From Tyto alba (Eukaryota; Chordata; Aves; Strigiformes; Tytonidae), in NCBI RefSeq assembly GCF_018691265.1, contig NW_024881313.1, positions 20,205,518-20,269,517 of the forward strand: a DNA stretch of 64,000 nucleotides, in the 5' to 3' direction. The notes under the pieces were generated by a model. It made no database searches, had not been told where the DNA came from, and worked only from the letters and a program-made list of their open reading frames with translations. Within the stretch, counting starts at the first letter, position 1, and each line of letters starts with the position of its first letter. This document shows positions 38,881 through 50,361 of this stretch, one piece after another. The position numbers were made by a program, and so were the translations under genes.

Positions 38881-40478
38881 GGAACCCTAGACTTTGTGTG
38901 AGAGGGAAAACTGAACAATTTTTTGCTCAAATAAATGTGGATGGGAGTCAGTTTGGTTAGTATTAGACTGAACTCAGGAGAAGACAGATGGGTGTCTGTG
39001 CTGGCGGAGGCCTGTGTAATCTTTTTTCAGGCCTGAGAGCAGGTGGAAGCATCTAGCATGATTTTCTGTCATTGGGAAGTGGGGAGGTTAAGACATGATG
39101 AAATAAGAAGTAGAACTGACTTTTCTAGAGAGATGGGTTCAGAGTAGCAGCACTGACTTTGCTCCTAATTCAGTCAGTAGTAAACCTTTCATAGACTTTG
39201 GGGCATTTGACTCCTCTCATGCAGTCAAATACTTTTAGATAGAAATAGTTGCTTTCCTCTATCATTGGAGAAACTTCCCCAGGTGTTCAGAATACCAGAA
39301 TGTATTGAATGTCTACAACATCAGCCATCAGGAAGCTCTTTGCAGAGACACTGATAACACACACATTTAAAGCAAATCTCTTAAATCCATTCTTTTATTA
39401 TATTGACCAAGTAAATAAACTGTTCATGGGTTTTGAGGAAACACAAATTAAATACTTTGTGTGCTCCACTGGAAGTTCCACCTCTGATTTTGCACCAGGA
39501 ACATGAGCTAGCACTTCTTTAGTATTGTCTAAATTGCTTTGTCTCATGTGGAAATAAAATCTGACTATGAAGTCTTAACTGCAAGTTATATATAAATATA
39601 TATTATAAATGAAGTTATTAATAAATAGATTTTGACTTCACAATGAAAAAATCACTGTGATAAGGTCACATATTTGTCAAATCCTTGCTATTAAAAATTA
39701 TTTGTTGCGTTTCTAATTACAAAACATTGCACTGGATTACTTTAGAACCTTATCTGAAACCAAGTAATCATAGAAACAGACAATATGAATATACTATTTG
39801 TCCTTCTACTGGTGATGTAGCCAAAATACACAATAACAACATGTTGCAGCAACATTCAATAATTCAAAATACTGTTTTCTGAAACAAATCAAATTAACAA
39901 ATTTCTAAGGTATTGCTTTTCAGTCATGTAAACATATTATTGAATGTGATACGATGCCATTAAGATTCAGTGTGACTGAGTTATTCTTTCCAAGTAGATA
40001 CCAACATGAAATGAAATAAACATCTTTATATCAAAATATATTAAAACAAAATCTTATATCAGGATTAACTCTGTTCCTTCAAAACTTTTGGATTTCAATA
40101 AACGTACTCATTTCATTGTGCTACAGCTAACCGAAGAGGTATGAACACAGAGGATGACGTTATTTCTTAATGATACCATATTAGAAAATGCAGTTGTCTG
40201 TCTGCTAATGATGGTTTTCATGGAATAATTGCCAGACAAAGTGGTTACTGGTCATCCTTCTCTTTGTTGTGTTAAAAAAATAACTATAGATATGTGTGCA
40301 CATATATATATAAAAATAAACTAGACATGGATTTCTCACTAGTGCTATGGCAGATAAACAGATAAAATTATATCTCTCTGGTTGTATAATACCAGGATAA
40401 TTTGACTTTATAGGCTTTCATATTTATTTTGCAGGTCAATTGCAGTATAAGAAAAATAAACAAAACCCCGTAACTTCA

Positions 40479-40501
40479 CCCCCCCCCAAAAAAAAAAAAA
40501 A
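40479..40501. repeat. C/A homopolymer tract
   Basis: Eight to nine C followed by about fourteen A on the + strand. A simple slippage-prone tract in the intron. Confidence 0.85.
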
Positions 40502-41503
40502 GAACAAAACCAAAAACCCTTATAACATAACGGTCATATCCTTGACTGACTTGTGTCATTTTGTACAAAGAAAAACTGTACTCTTAGTGCTAATTTATAG
40601 GATAAATGCAGGTTTTCTGCTACAATCTCTTAAACTGTGCACAAAATTGCCTCTGAACTCTAAAACTAATATTTGAAAACTTATTATATAGCTAACACTG
40701 TACATTCACTATTAAGAGCTAGAATGTAGCTCTAGGTTGATTATGCCTCCAGGATTCTGCAAAATTCTGGAACAGTAACATCCCAAGGTATGACTAGGGA
40801 ATCATTTAAGGAATGTAATTCAAATGATTGATTTGTTGCGTTGTTTTGATTGGTGAGGTTTTTTGTTGGGTTTTCCCAAGGACTGCCATTGATCATTCCT
40901 CTTCTACATTACTGCTGAAAAACTGTGGTAGTCGCTACATTTACAAATGTAGATTGAAATCTGCCTCTATGTTGGAACTTTGTTAGGAAAAAAGAAAATC
41001 ACTGTTGTAACATTAGAGCAGAATAACAGTTGGCCAAGTGCTCCTCAAGGTTTGTTTTGGCTAAAAACTTGATGGAAGTCTTCTGAGTAATGGTGTTTGT
41101 TACTCTGACTTTGCTCCAGGTCTCCAATAAATTCCAAAAATGACCAGAAAAGGTTAATATTTACAGTCTCTGGTGGAATAATAGCTTGATAAAACACAAA
41201 ATCTTTTGTATTTCTTAACTTCTGTGATCCTTGTTTAGATTTTGATGTATTTTATTGTGGTTTTCAGATCCTTCTTGTAAAAGGCTACTTCACTCTTGAG
41301 TTAGATGATTAGTCTATATATCTGTGCTGACAAGCCACAGATATGTGAAAAAGCCAGGATGGTAATCTTCCAAAATTAAATGCATTGAGTTCTCATATTT
41401 CTAACAGAAAGTCTATGGACTAGACTCGCATATCTTAGTATGTTTTTTCTCTTGTCTATGACACTGGTGAATGCCCTTGTTGATTTGCTGTCAATCTCTG
41501 CAG

Positions 41504-41597
41504 GTTATCTTTCGGGGGATGGTGGAGACCCAGAGGCAAGATGAAAGTGTTGCCATCGATGATATTATTTTCAGTAAAGGATGTTCCCTGGCATGTG
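41504..41597 (+). CDS. MALRD1: MALRD1-like exon: end of MAM module A
   Basis: A 94-nt exon, phase 0 in and phase 1 out. Acceptor AATCTCTGCAG|GTTATC; donor GCATGTG|GTAAGA, a near-consensus site. It encodes VIFRGMVETQRQDESVAIDD and then IIFSKGCSLAC, the canonical MAM ending: hydrophobic-F-x-G, then A-I-D-D-I and the final cysteines. The phase-1 exit marks the module boundary, after which the second MAM begins without an LDLa module in between. This is the clearest MAM signature in the window. Confidence 0.92.
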
Positions 41598-43805
41598 GTA
41601 AGAATACCCGTTTTTCAGGAGACAGATCATTCTACTTTGTCTTTCCCTTGGATTAGAAGAGAAAACACGAAAGAAAGGTTTTCTTAACTGTATAAGTGAT
41701 TTCCTCTGGCTCATTTTCATTTCTCTAAAACATCATCTGTCTTATCACATCTAAACATAGTTACAAAGAATGACAATAAATACCTTAAGAAATCTGGTAC
41801 AGTGTAAATGTAGCTTCCTGCAGCCCCAAGAGCACTAATGCCTCAGTGGGTAGTAAAGGTCTACTGGTTTTGGCCAAAGAATCGATGTGTTCAGCCAGCT
41901 CAGGAAAAGCTTTGGAGCTGACTTTAGAAAGATTACGAGGGCACTTGTGCGTATTTTTAAATGCGTGAAGGTCCTGATCCTCAGCTGTGTAGTGGGGCTA
42001 TTTTGTTCCACTCTACTACATCCAAGAGCTGTAATGTCAGGCTAGTCAGCTCTGCAGCCAGACCATCTTCACATGTCAGGATTCTTTAGGAAAACATTTC
42101 TCATTTCACTTTTCAACTCAATGTATTTTCATGGGAAAGAAATATTACCCATCCTAGCATAAATTGGATTGCTTGCTGCTCTGTATTACACAAGAAGATT
42201 GCACTGTGGAGCCTATGTCACATCCTTAGGTGACCACAGTCCTGATTCAAAGCACCTCCTTTGTTTTCCTGCCTCTGAGTTGTAGCACAGGCACTGAGGG
42301 TTCAGTCTTTAAGTTTAACTTGAGGTATGAAGTGCAGTGTTTGACACAGACGAAGCTAGAATACACGATTGGTTTTGTGTACTGTGGTCTAAAATAAAAC
42401 TCTCTAGATTTCCCAGTAGGAAAAACTATTGAGAATAGATGCATATGGTTATTAACATATTAGAGTGCTGAGCAGTTATAGGCAGATCACAGTAAGATAC
42501 AAATCCCAGTGTAATGATTCAGGCAGGTATATATGTTTATTTCAAAGGGAGCCTGTATTGGGGAAATGAAGTTTCAGGTAACTAAACCTGGTCATGTAAG
42601 TCTCTCCATGTTTCAACTGTCTTGCAATGGAGAGATATAGAAGCAAATGTTATATAAACATCTTCATGCCAGGGCCCATCTTGTTTTTCTGTTTTGTAGA
42701 AGTTTTCTAGCAGTACTACTTAGTGAGCAAGGATGCTAATTTAAAACTTTGGGCATACTTATCTATGAACTTGGGTAAGTTTACAGTGTGCTTTCTTTGA
42801 AAAAATGGATATGAAACTGACAATGAAAAGAGAACAGAAATGTGATTCTCCAAACTTCTTTCTGTTCCTTGGAGGATTTCTGCAAATGAAAGGGTAGGTT
42901 TAAAATGGAAAAAAAATGCATTGCTAGACCCTAGCAACCTATATAATTGTTTAACCATTTCCTACAGGAGGATATAAATCTCTCTGTACAAATACATTGG
43001 CTATTTTGATAAACAAAGTGCTTCTAAAGCAAAGAAAAATTGAAAAAAAAAAAAAGTCAGCTATAGAGGTGAAATACTGTCTCAGATGAAAAAATAAAAA
43101 ATTGAAACAGAAACAGGATGCATTCATTAAAACTTATAAATTAAGGTGTTAAACTCACCTTACATGGCAACTGTTGAATTATATGGTGTGGCATAAAGTT
43201 GAGCTGGAGCACTGTTAAGTACCTGAGTTATATTCTAATAAAAGCCAGTTCTTATCCTGTGCTTCCCCATTAGGAAAAGTCAGCTTCATTAGGTGGCTTC
43301 TAAGTTGCTCAAAGCAGGCAAAACCAGGGTCAAAAGATCTTAATTTTCTCCCTGAAAGAGGAATTTTACTACTGAACATTTTCCAATAATTAAAACAAAA
43401 GTTCAGATTAATGGTTCTTTGAATTTGAAATAGCTTTTTCTCTAGTCCTTATGGAATGTCTGGATAAGAAGAATTTAAATGAAGACCACTTTAATTGCAT
43501 GAAACTTGTAGTTAAAATTTGCATTTTGAATGTATCATTTGTGATTTTTCAATCCCACTGTAAATGCACCTAAGAAATGACCTGTACATTTGTATCCATT
43601 CATATGACTGTGCTTTTAGGGTCATGAGTAAAATAGCTGAAGTATTTGTGCTTTCAGGAGTTTTTTGATACAAACTGTGGTAGCTAAATATAAATGTATT
43701 TTCATTAAGTTTTAAGCTTTTTCCTCCCTTCTCTCTCTCACCTGTCTCTCAGACTGACCCCTTCAGTTTCTTGTCCAGTTTTGCTAGATAGTAAACTTCT
43801 TAAAT

Positions 43806-43856
43806 TAAAAAAAAAAAACAAACAAACAAACAAACAAAAACACGAAAAAACAAAAA
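43806..43856. repeat. (CAAA)n microsatellite after poly(A)
   Basis: Eleven A followed by several CAAA units and degenerate A-rich sequence. It has the same unit type as the block near 33.9 kb. Simple repeat. Confidence 0.9.
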
Positions 43857-45252
43857 TACCCCTTATCTTCAGCATATCAATTTAAGATACTCTACATTTT
43901 GTAGTTTTCCCCACTGCTGACAAATTATTTCAGTTATCCCTCAAAAACACTGCAGCTTTTTATTATACAATTGTGTATGTGCTGTAGGTAAAATATTTTA
44001 GCTGCCAGATAGAAAATATTAAAGTTATGCTCTAAAACATATATACTACAAAATCTTCCTTAATTATACCTTTAGTAGACCTTCGATTCAAAGGTTTCAT
44101 ATTCTTATCCAAGTGTCTGATTGCCCTGCAGAATTCCTTCTTGATTCCTGACGAATTATATATGTGAAGAACTCTAATAAGATTGTTGTTCTGATCTTGT
44201 CATAGGGGTGAAAGTCAAGAGCCCCAAGGCTTGAGAGTGTAATGTTATAAGGGAGAATGAGGTTTTTGTCCTCCTTAAGTCCCTTGTAATGGAAAAGTAG
44301 TATATCTTCCTTGCAAAGATGCTTTTTTTTTCCTCAAAACTGGGGTAAAAATATATGTATTACTTATAATGTATAAATTCTGATAAAAATCCAGTATGAA
44401 AGTTTCAACTGAAAAAATCTCAAACTTAATTCCTTAGTTAATTGCAATCATGCAGAGTTGTAGACTTTAATATCACAGGTTCAGAACTGCTACAGGGATG
44501 GGAGGAAGAAAATTAAAAATACTTATCTCACTGTTGTCTGCCATGATGCACAAATAAGATCTGGAAAATGGGTATTTTGTCCCAAGAGACTGGGATTTTT
44601 GTCAAAACTGAGACTGAGAATGTTTGTCAAATCAAACAACCTATCTCAGAAATATTTACAACTAAATTAGAAAAGTGCAAAATGAATCAAAATAGTTGTT
44701 TCATTAATTAAAAAGTGTATAAAGAAAACCTTGATTATTTTGAGCATATTTACAACTTTTTTCAAATGCTGAAATTTGACAAAATCCATCATTTTCTAGA
44801 CTATTTTAGAATTTTGCATTTTCCATGGGAAATATTTTCCACAAGCCCTTCTTACTTAATACATATGGTTTGAAAAAAGCGCATATGACTAGCAACACTG
44901 GAACAAGGAAGAAATTAGAGGTTTGTAGCATCAGCTGGACAGGGCATTTCACTGAGATGTCAGTAATGTGAATAGCACAGTAACTCTGAGATTCAGTAGA
45001 CAGTAATGTCAATGTATACTGACATAAAATTGTTTCCCCTGTACAGTTAGGAATATCCATGTTTTCTCTGAGATACCCTGACTGCTATTTAAAAGTTTGT
45101 CTTAACCAGAAAGTTATCTTTCCACTGCAATAATATTAAGAGGTGGAAATTCCATTATGGTAGTGCAATTCTGCTTAAAATAATTTATTTCTGTAGTCAT
45201 TATTAGTTACACAAAAATTTGCAGCTACAGTCTGGCATCTCAAACTTTGTAG

Positions 45253-45587
45253 AATCGTAAAATCACAAAATGGTTTGGGTTGGAAAGGACATTTAAAAAT
45301 TATGTAGTCCAATCCCCCTGCCATGGCCAGAGATACCTTCCACTAGATTAGGTTGCTCAAAGTCCCACCCAACCTGGTCTTGAACACTTCCAGGGAAGGG
45401 GTGTCCCCAACTTTTCTGGGCAACCTGTTCCAGTGCCTTATCGCTGTCATTGTAAAAAATTTCTTCCTTATATGCAATCCAAATCTACTCTCAGTTTAAA
45501 CCACTGCTCCTTATCTTGTCACTATAGATCTTGGTAAAAAGTCTCTCTCCATCTTTCTTATAAACCTCCTTTAAATATTAAAAAGCT
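45253..45587 (-). mobile_element. CR1 LINE, 3' part (antisense; separated from the rest by LTR insertion)
   Basis: Reads as the reverse complement of an avian CR1 3' end. It starts with AATCGTAAAATCACAAAATG, then GGTTTGGGTTGGAAAGGAC, and continues through CCAACCTGGTCTTGAACACT and AACCTGTTCCAGTGCC. These are standard avian CR1 3'-UTR signatures. The alignment stops at TATTAAAAAGCT (45587), where an LTR begins, and resumes at 46616 with GGCTGCAATAAGGTCTGCCT, so this is one insertion cut in two. Confidence 0.9.
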
Positions 45588-45729
45588 TGTGGCAGGTGTA
45601 CCTGCCCGATGAAAATGTGGCTCCCTGGCTGTTGAACTTTTCCTGTGCCCTTGTTCTCAGGGCTTTATGGTAGTTGGGGTCCTCTGCCAACAGGGGCTGA
45701 TATTGACCACAGGTCAGATTTGGCTCGGG

Positions 45730-45736
45730 TATAAAT
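45730..45736 (+). promoter_or_regulatory. TATA box of the outer LTR
   Basis: TATAAAT, about 142 bp from the LTR's left end, preceded by GGCTCGGG. It is the likely old U3 promoter of the LTR, on the same strand as the host gene. Present activity is unknown. Confidence 0.45.
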
Positions 45737-46041
45737 GGAGTCCCTGAGGGGGAGTCATTTTGAGCTAGTCCAGCCCCAGCAGCTTGCTGCAGGTAAGAAC
45801 TCTCCCCTTGGGTTGGGACGCCACCCAGGGAGACTCCTCAGGGTTCCTATGGGTTGGGACACTGCCCTGAGATGTTCCTTGAGGTTGAGAGTCCTTACCT
45901 TAGGTGAGTGATTGAGAGTTTTGGGTGGTTGTTATATCCCTGGTTGGTGTTTTGGGTTGTTGTTAAACCCTGGAAGTTTGCGTGGTGATAGTTTGTTCTC
46001 CTCTTACGGACATTTGGACCTGTTGTTTGTATGTTTGCGGA

Positions 46042-46530
46042 TGTCCTGGTTTGGTCTGGAATAGAGTTCGTGTTCATTTTGGCAGCGGGAGGAGTGCTGC
46101 AGCACACTGAGATCCCAGCGGTTCTTGAGGTCCAAGAGCCCTTGCCTGTGTGCAGGGTTGGGGGGAGCACAGCTGGAGTTCTGGGCCCGGATTGGCTGAT
46201 ATACCATGTAATGTGACACTGTGCTCACTATATAAAGGCAGGAGTGGGCCAGGAGGGGATCTCACTTCCGGGAGTGTGGCCGTGGGGCCTTTGTGTTCGG
46301 GATCGATGGCCAGGAGCAGGTGGGTGTCGGTCGGTGGGTGGTGAGCAGCTGTATGTTACATTACCTGTTGATACTGTCACTGTATTATTCTGTTACCGTC
46401 ATTTAACTGTTTTTATCTCAACCCACAAGTCTCCCTTTGTCCCTCCGATTCCCTTCCCATTCCCAAGTGGGGGGAAGGTGGGTGAGCAGCTGTGTGACGT
46501 TTAGCTGCTGACCGAGCTCAAACCACAACA
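46042..46530 (+). mobile_element. Inner solo LTR (ERVL-like avian family), nested
   Basis: Starts TGTCCTGGTTTGGTCTGGAA and ends GCTCAAACCACAACA (489 bp, TG...CA). The opening and closing strings are those of a very common LTR family in bird genomes, generally classed with ERVL. It contains a TATA box (46229-46236). Its last 30 bp are nearly identical to the end of the LTR at 57.3-57.9 kb, showing both belong to one family. The flanks GCGGA and GTAGA match at only three of five positions, so the duplication is not clean. It lies wholly inside the outer LTR and so is the youngest of the three layers. Confidence 0.75.
46229..46236 (+). promoter_or_regulatory. TATA box of the inner LTR
   Basis: TATATAAA followed by GGCAGGAGTG, about 187 bp from the LTR start. 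Probable former retroviral promoter, now in an intron and oriented with the gene. Confidence 0.5.
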
Positions 46531-46567
46531 GTAGAGTGTTGATTAATTGTGTATAAAAAGAGTTTTG

Positions 46568-46587
46568 GTTTTTTTTTTTTTTTTTTT
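46568..46587. repeat. Poly(T) run inside the outer LTR
   Basis: About twenty T after GAGTTTTGG, near the right end of the outer LTR. It is slippage-prone and may vary in length. Confidence 0.85.
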
Positions 46588-46615
46588 GTCTATTGGTTTG
46601 GGAGTTTCCACAACA

Positions 46616-47460
46616 AGGCTGCAATAAGGTCTGCCTGGAGTCTTTGCTTCTCCAGGCTGAACAACTCCAAATCTCTTAGCCTGTCTTCATAAGGAAGGTG
46701 CTTCAGCCCTCTGATAATTTTTGTAGCACTCCTCTAGACCCACTCTAATAGGTCCACGTCTTTTTTATGCCAGGGTCCCAGAGCTGGATGCAGTACTCCA
46801 GATAGGCTCTCTTCAGAATGGAATAGAGGGGCAGAATCACCTCGCTTAACCTGCTGGCAACACATTTCTTTTTATGCAGCCCAGGATGCAATTGGCTTTC
46901 TGGGCTACAAGTGCATATTCTTGTCTCATGTCTAATTTTTCATCCACCAATACCCCCAAGTCCTTCTGTGTATGGCACTTGGTCTTGTTGAACTTCATGA
47001 GGTTTACATGGGCCCACCTCTCAAGCCTGTCAAGGTCCCTCTGGGTGGCATCCCTTCCCTCTAGCATATAACCTGCACCATTGTGCTTGGTGTCATCTGC
47101 AAACTTGCTGAGGGTGTACTCAATCACATTATCTATGCTATAATGAGGATATTTAATAGTATTAATCTCTGCACAGACCCTCAGGGGATATCACTCATTA
47201 CTGGTTTACAAACAAACATTGAGCCATTGACTGTGACTCTTTGGACACGACCATCCAGCCAATTCCTTATCCATCTCACAGTCCATTCATCAAACACATA
47301 TCTCCCCAATTTAGAGGTGTGTTGAGGGAGGCCATATCAAAGGCCTTAGAAGTCCAGCTAGATGATATCCATAGGTCTTCCCCTGTTCACTGATGCAGTC
47401 CATCCATTGTAGAAGGCCAGTAGCTTAGTCAAGCATGATTTACCTGTAAAAAGTTCTTGA
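46616..47460 (-). mobile_element. CR1 LINE, ORF2 C-terminal part (antisense)
   Basis: Continuation of the CR1 broken at 45587. Antisense landmarks include TCTCCAGGCTGAACAACTCC, CCCAGAGCTGGATGCAGTAC, GCCCAGGATGCAATTGGCTT and GAACTTCATGAGGTTTACAT, all typical of the 3' half of avian CR1 ORF2. On the minus strand a frame (46846-47127) encodes the CR1 segment with [10 protein letters not shown] and [11 protein letters not shown], with frame breaks outside it. The element is 5'-truncated near 47460, in the usual LINE manner. It is not a host gene. Confidence 0.9.
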
Positions 47461-47924
47461 AAATATGTAGTGATGTATTCAAAAACTTTTTGGTTCTACA
47501 AGGAAGCATTCTGTTGCAAGTATTATGGAGATGCTGCTGAGTTTAACCTCTCAGTTAGAAGTGATTTTTCTGTAGCTATCATCTAGAAAAGTAAATGAGT
47601 ATTTCTTGTTATGACATGCCATTTTTTATGTTTCCTGGCAACTCTCATTGTGGAAGTGAATTCATGAAGGTTTCAACAACTGGCAAGCATAAATAGCACT
47701 CCATTGCTTTGAAAGATGCATTTATCTTTAGGGAATGATTTTTTTAAATGGTATCATTAAAGATGGCAGCCTGAAATACTAGACAGCACTCAGTGATACA
47801 CAGTGCTTTTGAAGTAACCAGAGGCAGAAAGGCTGACAAGTAGTTTAATGAGCATATGTTTCTAATGGGAAGTAGTCTCATAAATAATGACTTCTTAAGA
47901 ACTGATTGTTTTTCTCTCTTTTAG

Positions 47925-48068
47925 CACCACAGAGTTCCAGTTTTGAGCTTGGCATGTGTGAGTGGCATTCAGATCGGCTAGCTGAACTTGCTATATGGGC
48001 ACAACTGCAAGCGGGACACAAGATTGCCTCCTGTTCCTTCCTGAATAACTGGAGCAACAATACTAAAG
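47925..48068 (+). CDS. MALRD1: MALRD1-like exon: start of MAM module B
   Basis: A 144-nt exon, phase 1 at both ends. Acceptor TCTCTCTTTTAG|CACCAC; donor ACTAAAG|GTGGGA. It encodes APQSSSFELGMCEWHSDRLA and ends NNWSNNTK. The MAM opening F-E-x-x-x-C-x-W is present (FELGMCEW), but the cysteine that normally precedes F-E is serine here (SSSFE), so the first MAM disulfide cannot form in the normal way. The length is within one codon of the matching MAM-A exon (141 nt). An NNWSNNT stretch gives possible N-glycosylation sites. Confidence 0.85.
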
Positions 48069-50340
48069 GTGGGAAATTTAAGTTAATGCACAGTTACTAG
48101 CTGTCATGAAGCATATGGTGCATCTTAGGACAAGATGGTGGCCCAATATAGAAACAGAACAAAAACATGAAAAGTAATTGTATGTATTTTGTACTTAAAT
48201 TAGCTTTTGCTTTGACCATTTAGTAAAGATGCTGTGAACACACGTGCTGGTGAAACATGAAAGATTTTAATGTAAGTATTCCCATATAAACTAATAATTG
48301 ATTTATTATCTAGTTAATTCCTTGTGTGAGATCTATGCAACAATTTAGTGAAATTAAATTAAATCCATTTAAGCCCACAGCCCTTGTGTGTGTGTTTTCT
48401 GTTCTGTTTTGGTTTTGACACTTGTCAGTTTTACTTGTATTACTATGTTTGAGCACAGTCAGAAATTTCACTTTAAACTCTTAAATAGGAGATCTGTAGA
48501 AAAACATTTGTTACACAAAATAGTTTATTACTCTCAAAACCAACAAAATTAATCCAGTTGCACTTTCCAGAAGTAAAGAGCAGCACTTGTTTTTGAAGTT
48601 GTTGTGTAATGCTTATCTATGGGTTTATGGGAAAGGTTTTTGAAAGCTTGTGAAGGATATAAATGTCTAAGTGTTGTAATGTGAAATGGAATCACCTTGT
48701 CAGCTAAGTGTTTGGCTTATCTATTGAGAATGTCTTCAAAGGGGCTGAGTAGAACTCATTGTAATAGTATAATTTGTGATGTAGCTTTGAAGAACTGATA
48801 GTGTGGAGATTACTGCTTGAACTTTGAGCCCACAGAAATTGAGTACATCTCATTGATAGCAGCTGAATGAATGCTTAGATATTGTTTTCATTTTGTAAAG
48901 ATATTTAAAAATACATTTTGGCATTCATTTCAACACACTCTAGTAACTATAACTCAAATTATAATGGAATAGCAAGAAAAAGTGCTTGACTGCATACACA
49001 CTCTTAGGACAAAGTTTTACATGTTAGCATTTTTGTACAACAGAGAGCATATAGACTAGTAAAGCAGATTTTTTCTCATCTTTAAAAAAAAAAGAAAGAA
49101 AAGAAGTCAAAGAAGTCACACCACCTTTCAATTTCCACTGGGATATCTGAAAATATTAGACTTTTAATTTGATTTTATTTTAAACACTTTCATGAAAGCT
49201 GTTTTATTAGTCCCATACCTTAACATGATACCTGAAGGGCTAGTATGGGTATGGATTTCCCCTTTATGGCAATATTGTGCTAACAGAAAACATACTGAAA
49301 TTCTGTAAGTGGCCAGGTCACAAGCAATGTCTATTGAAACAGACCACGTTTTGAAATGTCTATTGTATAGATACTCAGGCATTATTGTATAAACGCGCCC
49401 AGGTATCTCAATAGGCTGAACGTATAACACAAACAACTGCTTGGGGACATTCCCTGTGCTTCCATGTCATAAAGGAAAAAAGAAAATATGAGAAGAAATA
49501 AGTGTTGAAACAACATAGACAATTTATCATTAATATTGGAAAGTATTGAAAAATCTGAACTATGATTGCTCACCTCTCAATAAATTCAGTATTTCTATTC
49601 ATGCAGATTTGTAGATGTGTAAATGAAGAGACTGAATATTAACTGTAATTCTAAAAACTAAAGAAATAGTATGCAAACTGCAAAAATACCATACCTGAGG
49701 GCTCAAACTTGCAATGCAAATAGAGCTTGACTAAGCTTTAGTTTTTTATTTTGATCAAAGCTTTCACTACTATAAATAGAAGTAAGAAACTAAATTATAA
49801 AGCAGAAGTCTAGACAATTATATTTATAAAGAAAGGATTGCTTATAGGCTTTGAATAATCCTCCTTTCCTGGTATTCTTAAATTTAATAAAATACCTTCT
49901 GTCCTTGGCAGACTTTTTTTCCTTTGTTCTTTTATTGCTTCTTTTCTCCTGTGTTGCATTTGTAGGCACCTTCTCTGTAACATTTTCTTTTGAATTCTGT
50001 AGTGTCAGAAGTTCTTACAGAGGTTTTAAATTCCCCTGCAATATTGTTCAGAAAATATTTTTTGTTGTTGTTGTTTTCTTTACTGATATTTCAGACGTGC
50101 TATGTAGTTTCCATAGTTTATTCTTCTTACATTGGATTAATCTAGTTTCCTGCAGCTGGGGTAGCACTTCTTCAATAATAAACTAATGAAACCAATTCTC
50201 TGCATAATAAAAATAAATATTATGAGATGCAAAAAGTAATCAAAGGAAGTGTCATGGCTTTCAAACCCAACATTTCAGGTATCTGATTATAACATTTCTT
50301 CAAGTTTAAACATGAAAAATATAACCATTGCTCTTTTTTC

Positions 50341-50361
50341 CTCTTTTTTTTTTTTTTTTTC
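50341..50361. repeat. Poly(T) run
   Basis: About twenty T on the + strand following a TTTTTTCCTC stretch. Simple repeat without a recognisable retrocopy beside it. Confidence 0.85.

Larger units (their letters stand above)
35959..41503 (+). other. MALRD1: Intron (5545 bp) within MAM module A
   Basis: Begins GTTGGTAAA and ends CAATCTCTGCAG. It contains a probable solo LTR (36121-36955), a poly(T)/poly(G) tract (38281-38311), a candidate conserved non-coding block (about 38690-38880) and a C/A homopolymer tract (40479-40501). The remainder is unique AT-rich sequence. Confidence 0.8.
45588..46615 (+). mobile_element. Outer solo LTR inserted in CR1 (itself interrupted)
   Basis: Begins TGTGGCAGGTGTACCTGCC and ends GGGAGTTTCCACAACA. 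The 5 bp before it (AAGCT) and after it (AGGCT) match at four of five positions, as expected for an ERV target-site duplication, and removing the block restores a continuous CR1. It has a TATAAAT box at 45730-45736. Subtracting the nested LTR (46042-46530) leaves about 540 bp, a normal LTR length. No internal retroviral genes are present, so it is a solo LTR. The family name is not known to me. Confidence 0.65.
41598..47924 (+). other. MALRD1: Intron (6327 bp) between MAM modules A and B
   Basis: Starts GTAAGA and ends TTTTCTCTCTTTTAG. Contains a (CAAA)n tract (43806-43856) and a nested transposon block (about 45250-47460) in which an antisense CR1 is interrupted by two solo LTRs. The remaining sequence is unique AT-rich intron. 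Confidence 0.85.

Noticed and set aside
46846..47127. 93-codon minus-strand open frame
   Set aside because: It is the same CR1 ORF2 segment in the antisense copy, bounded by frame breaks.
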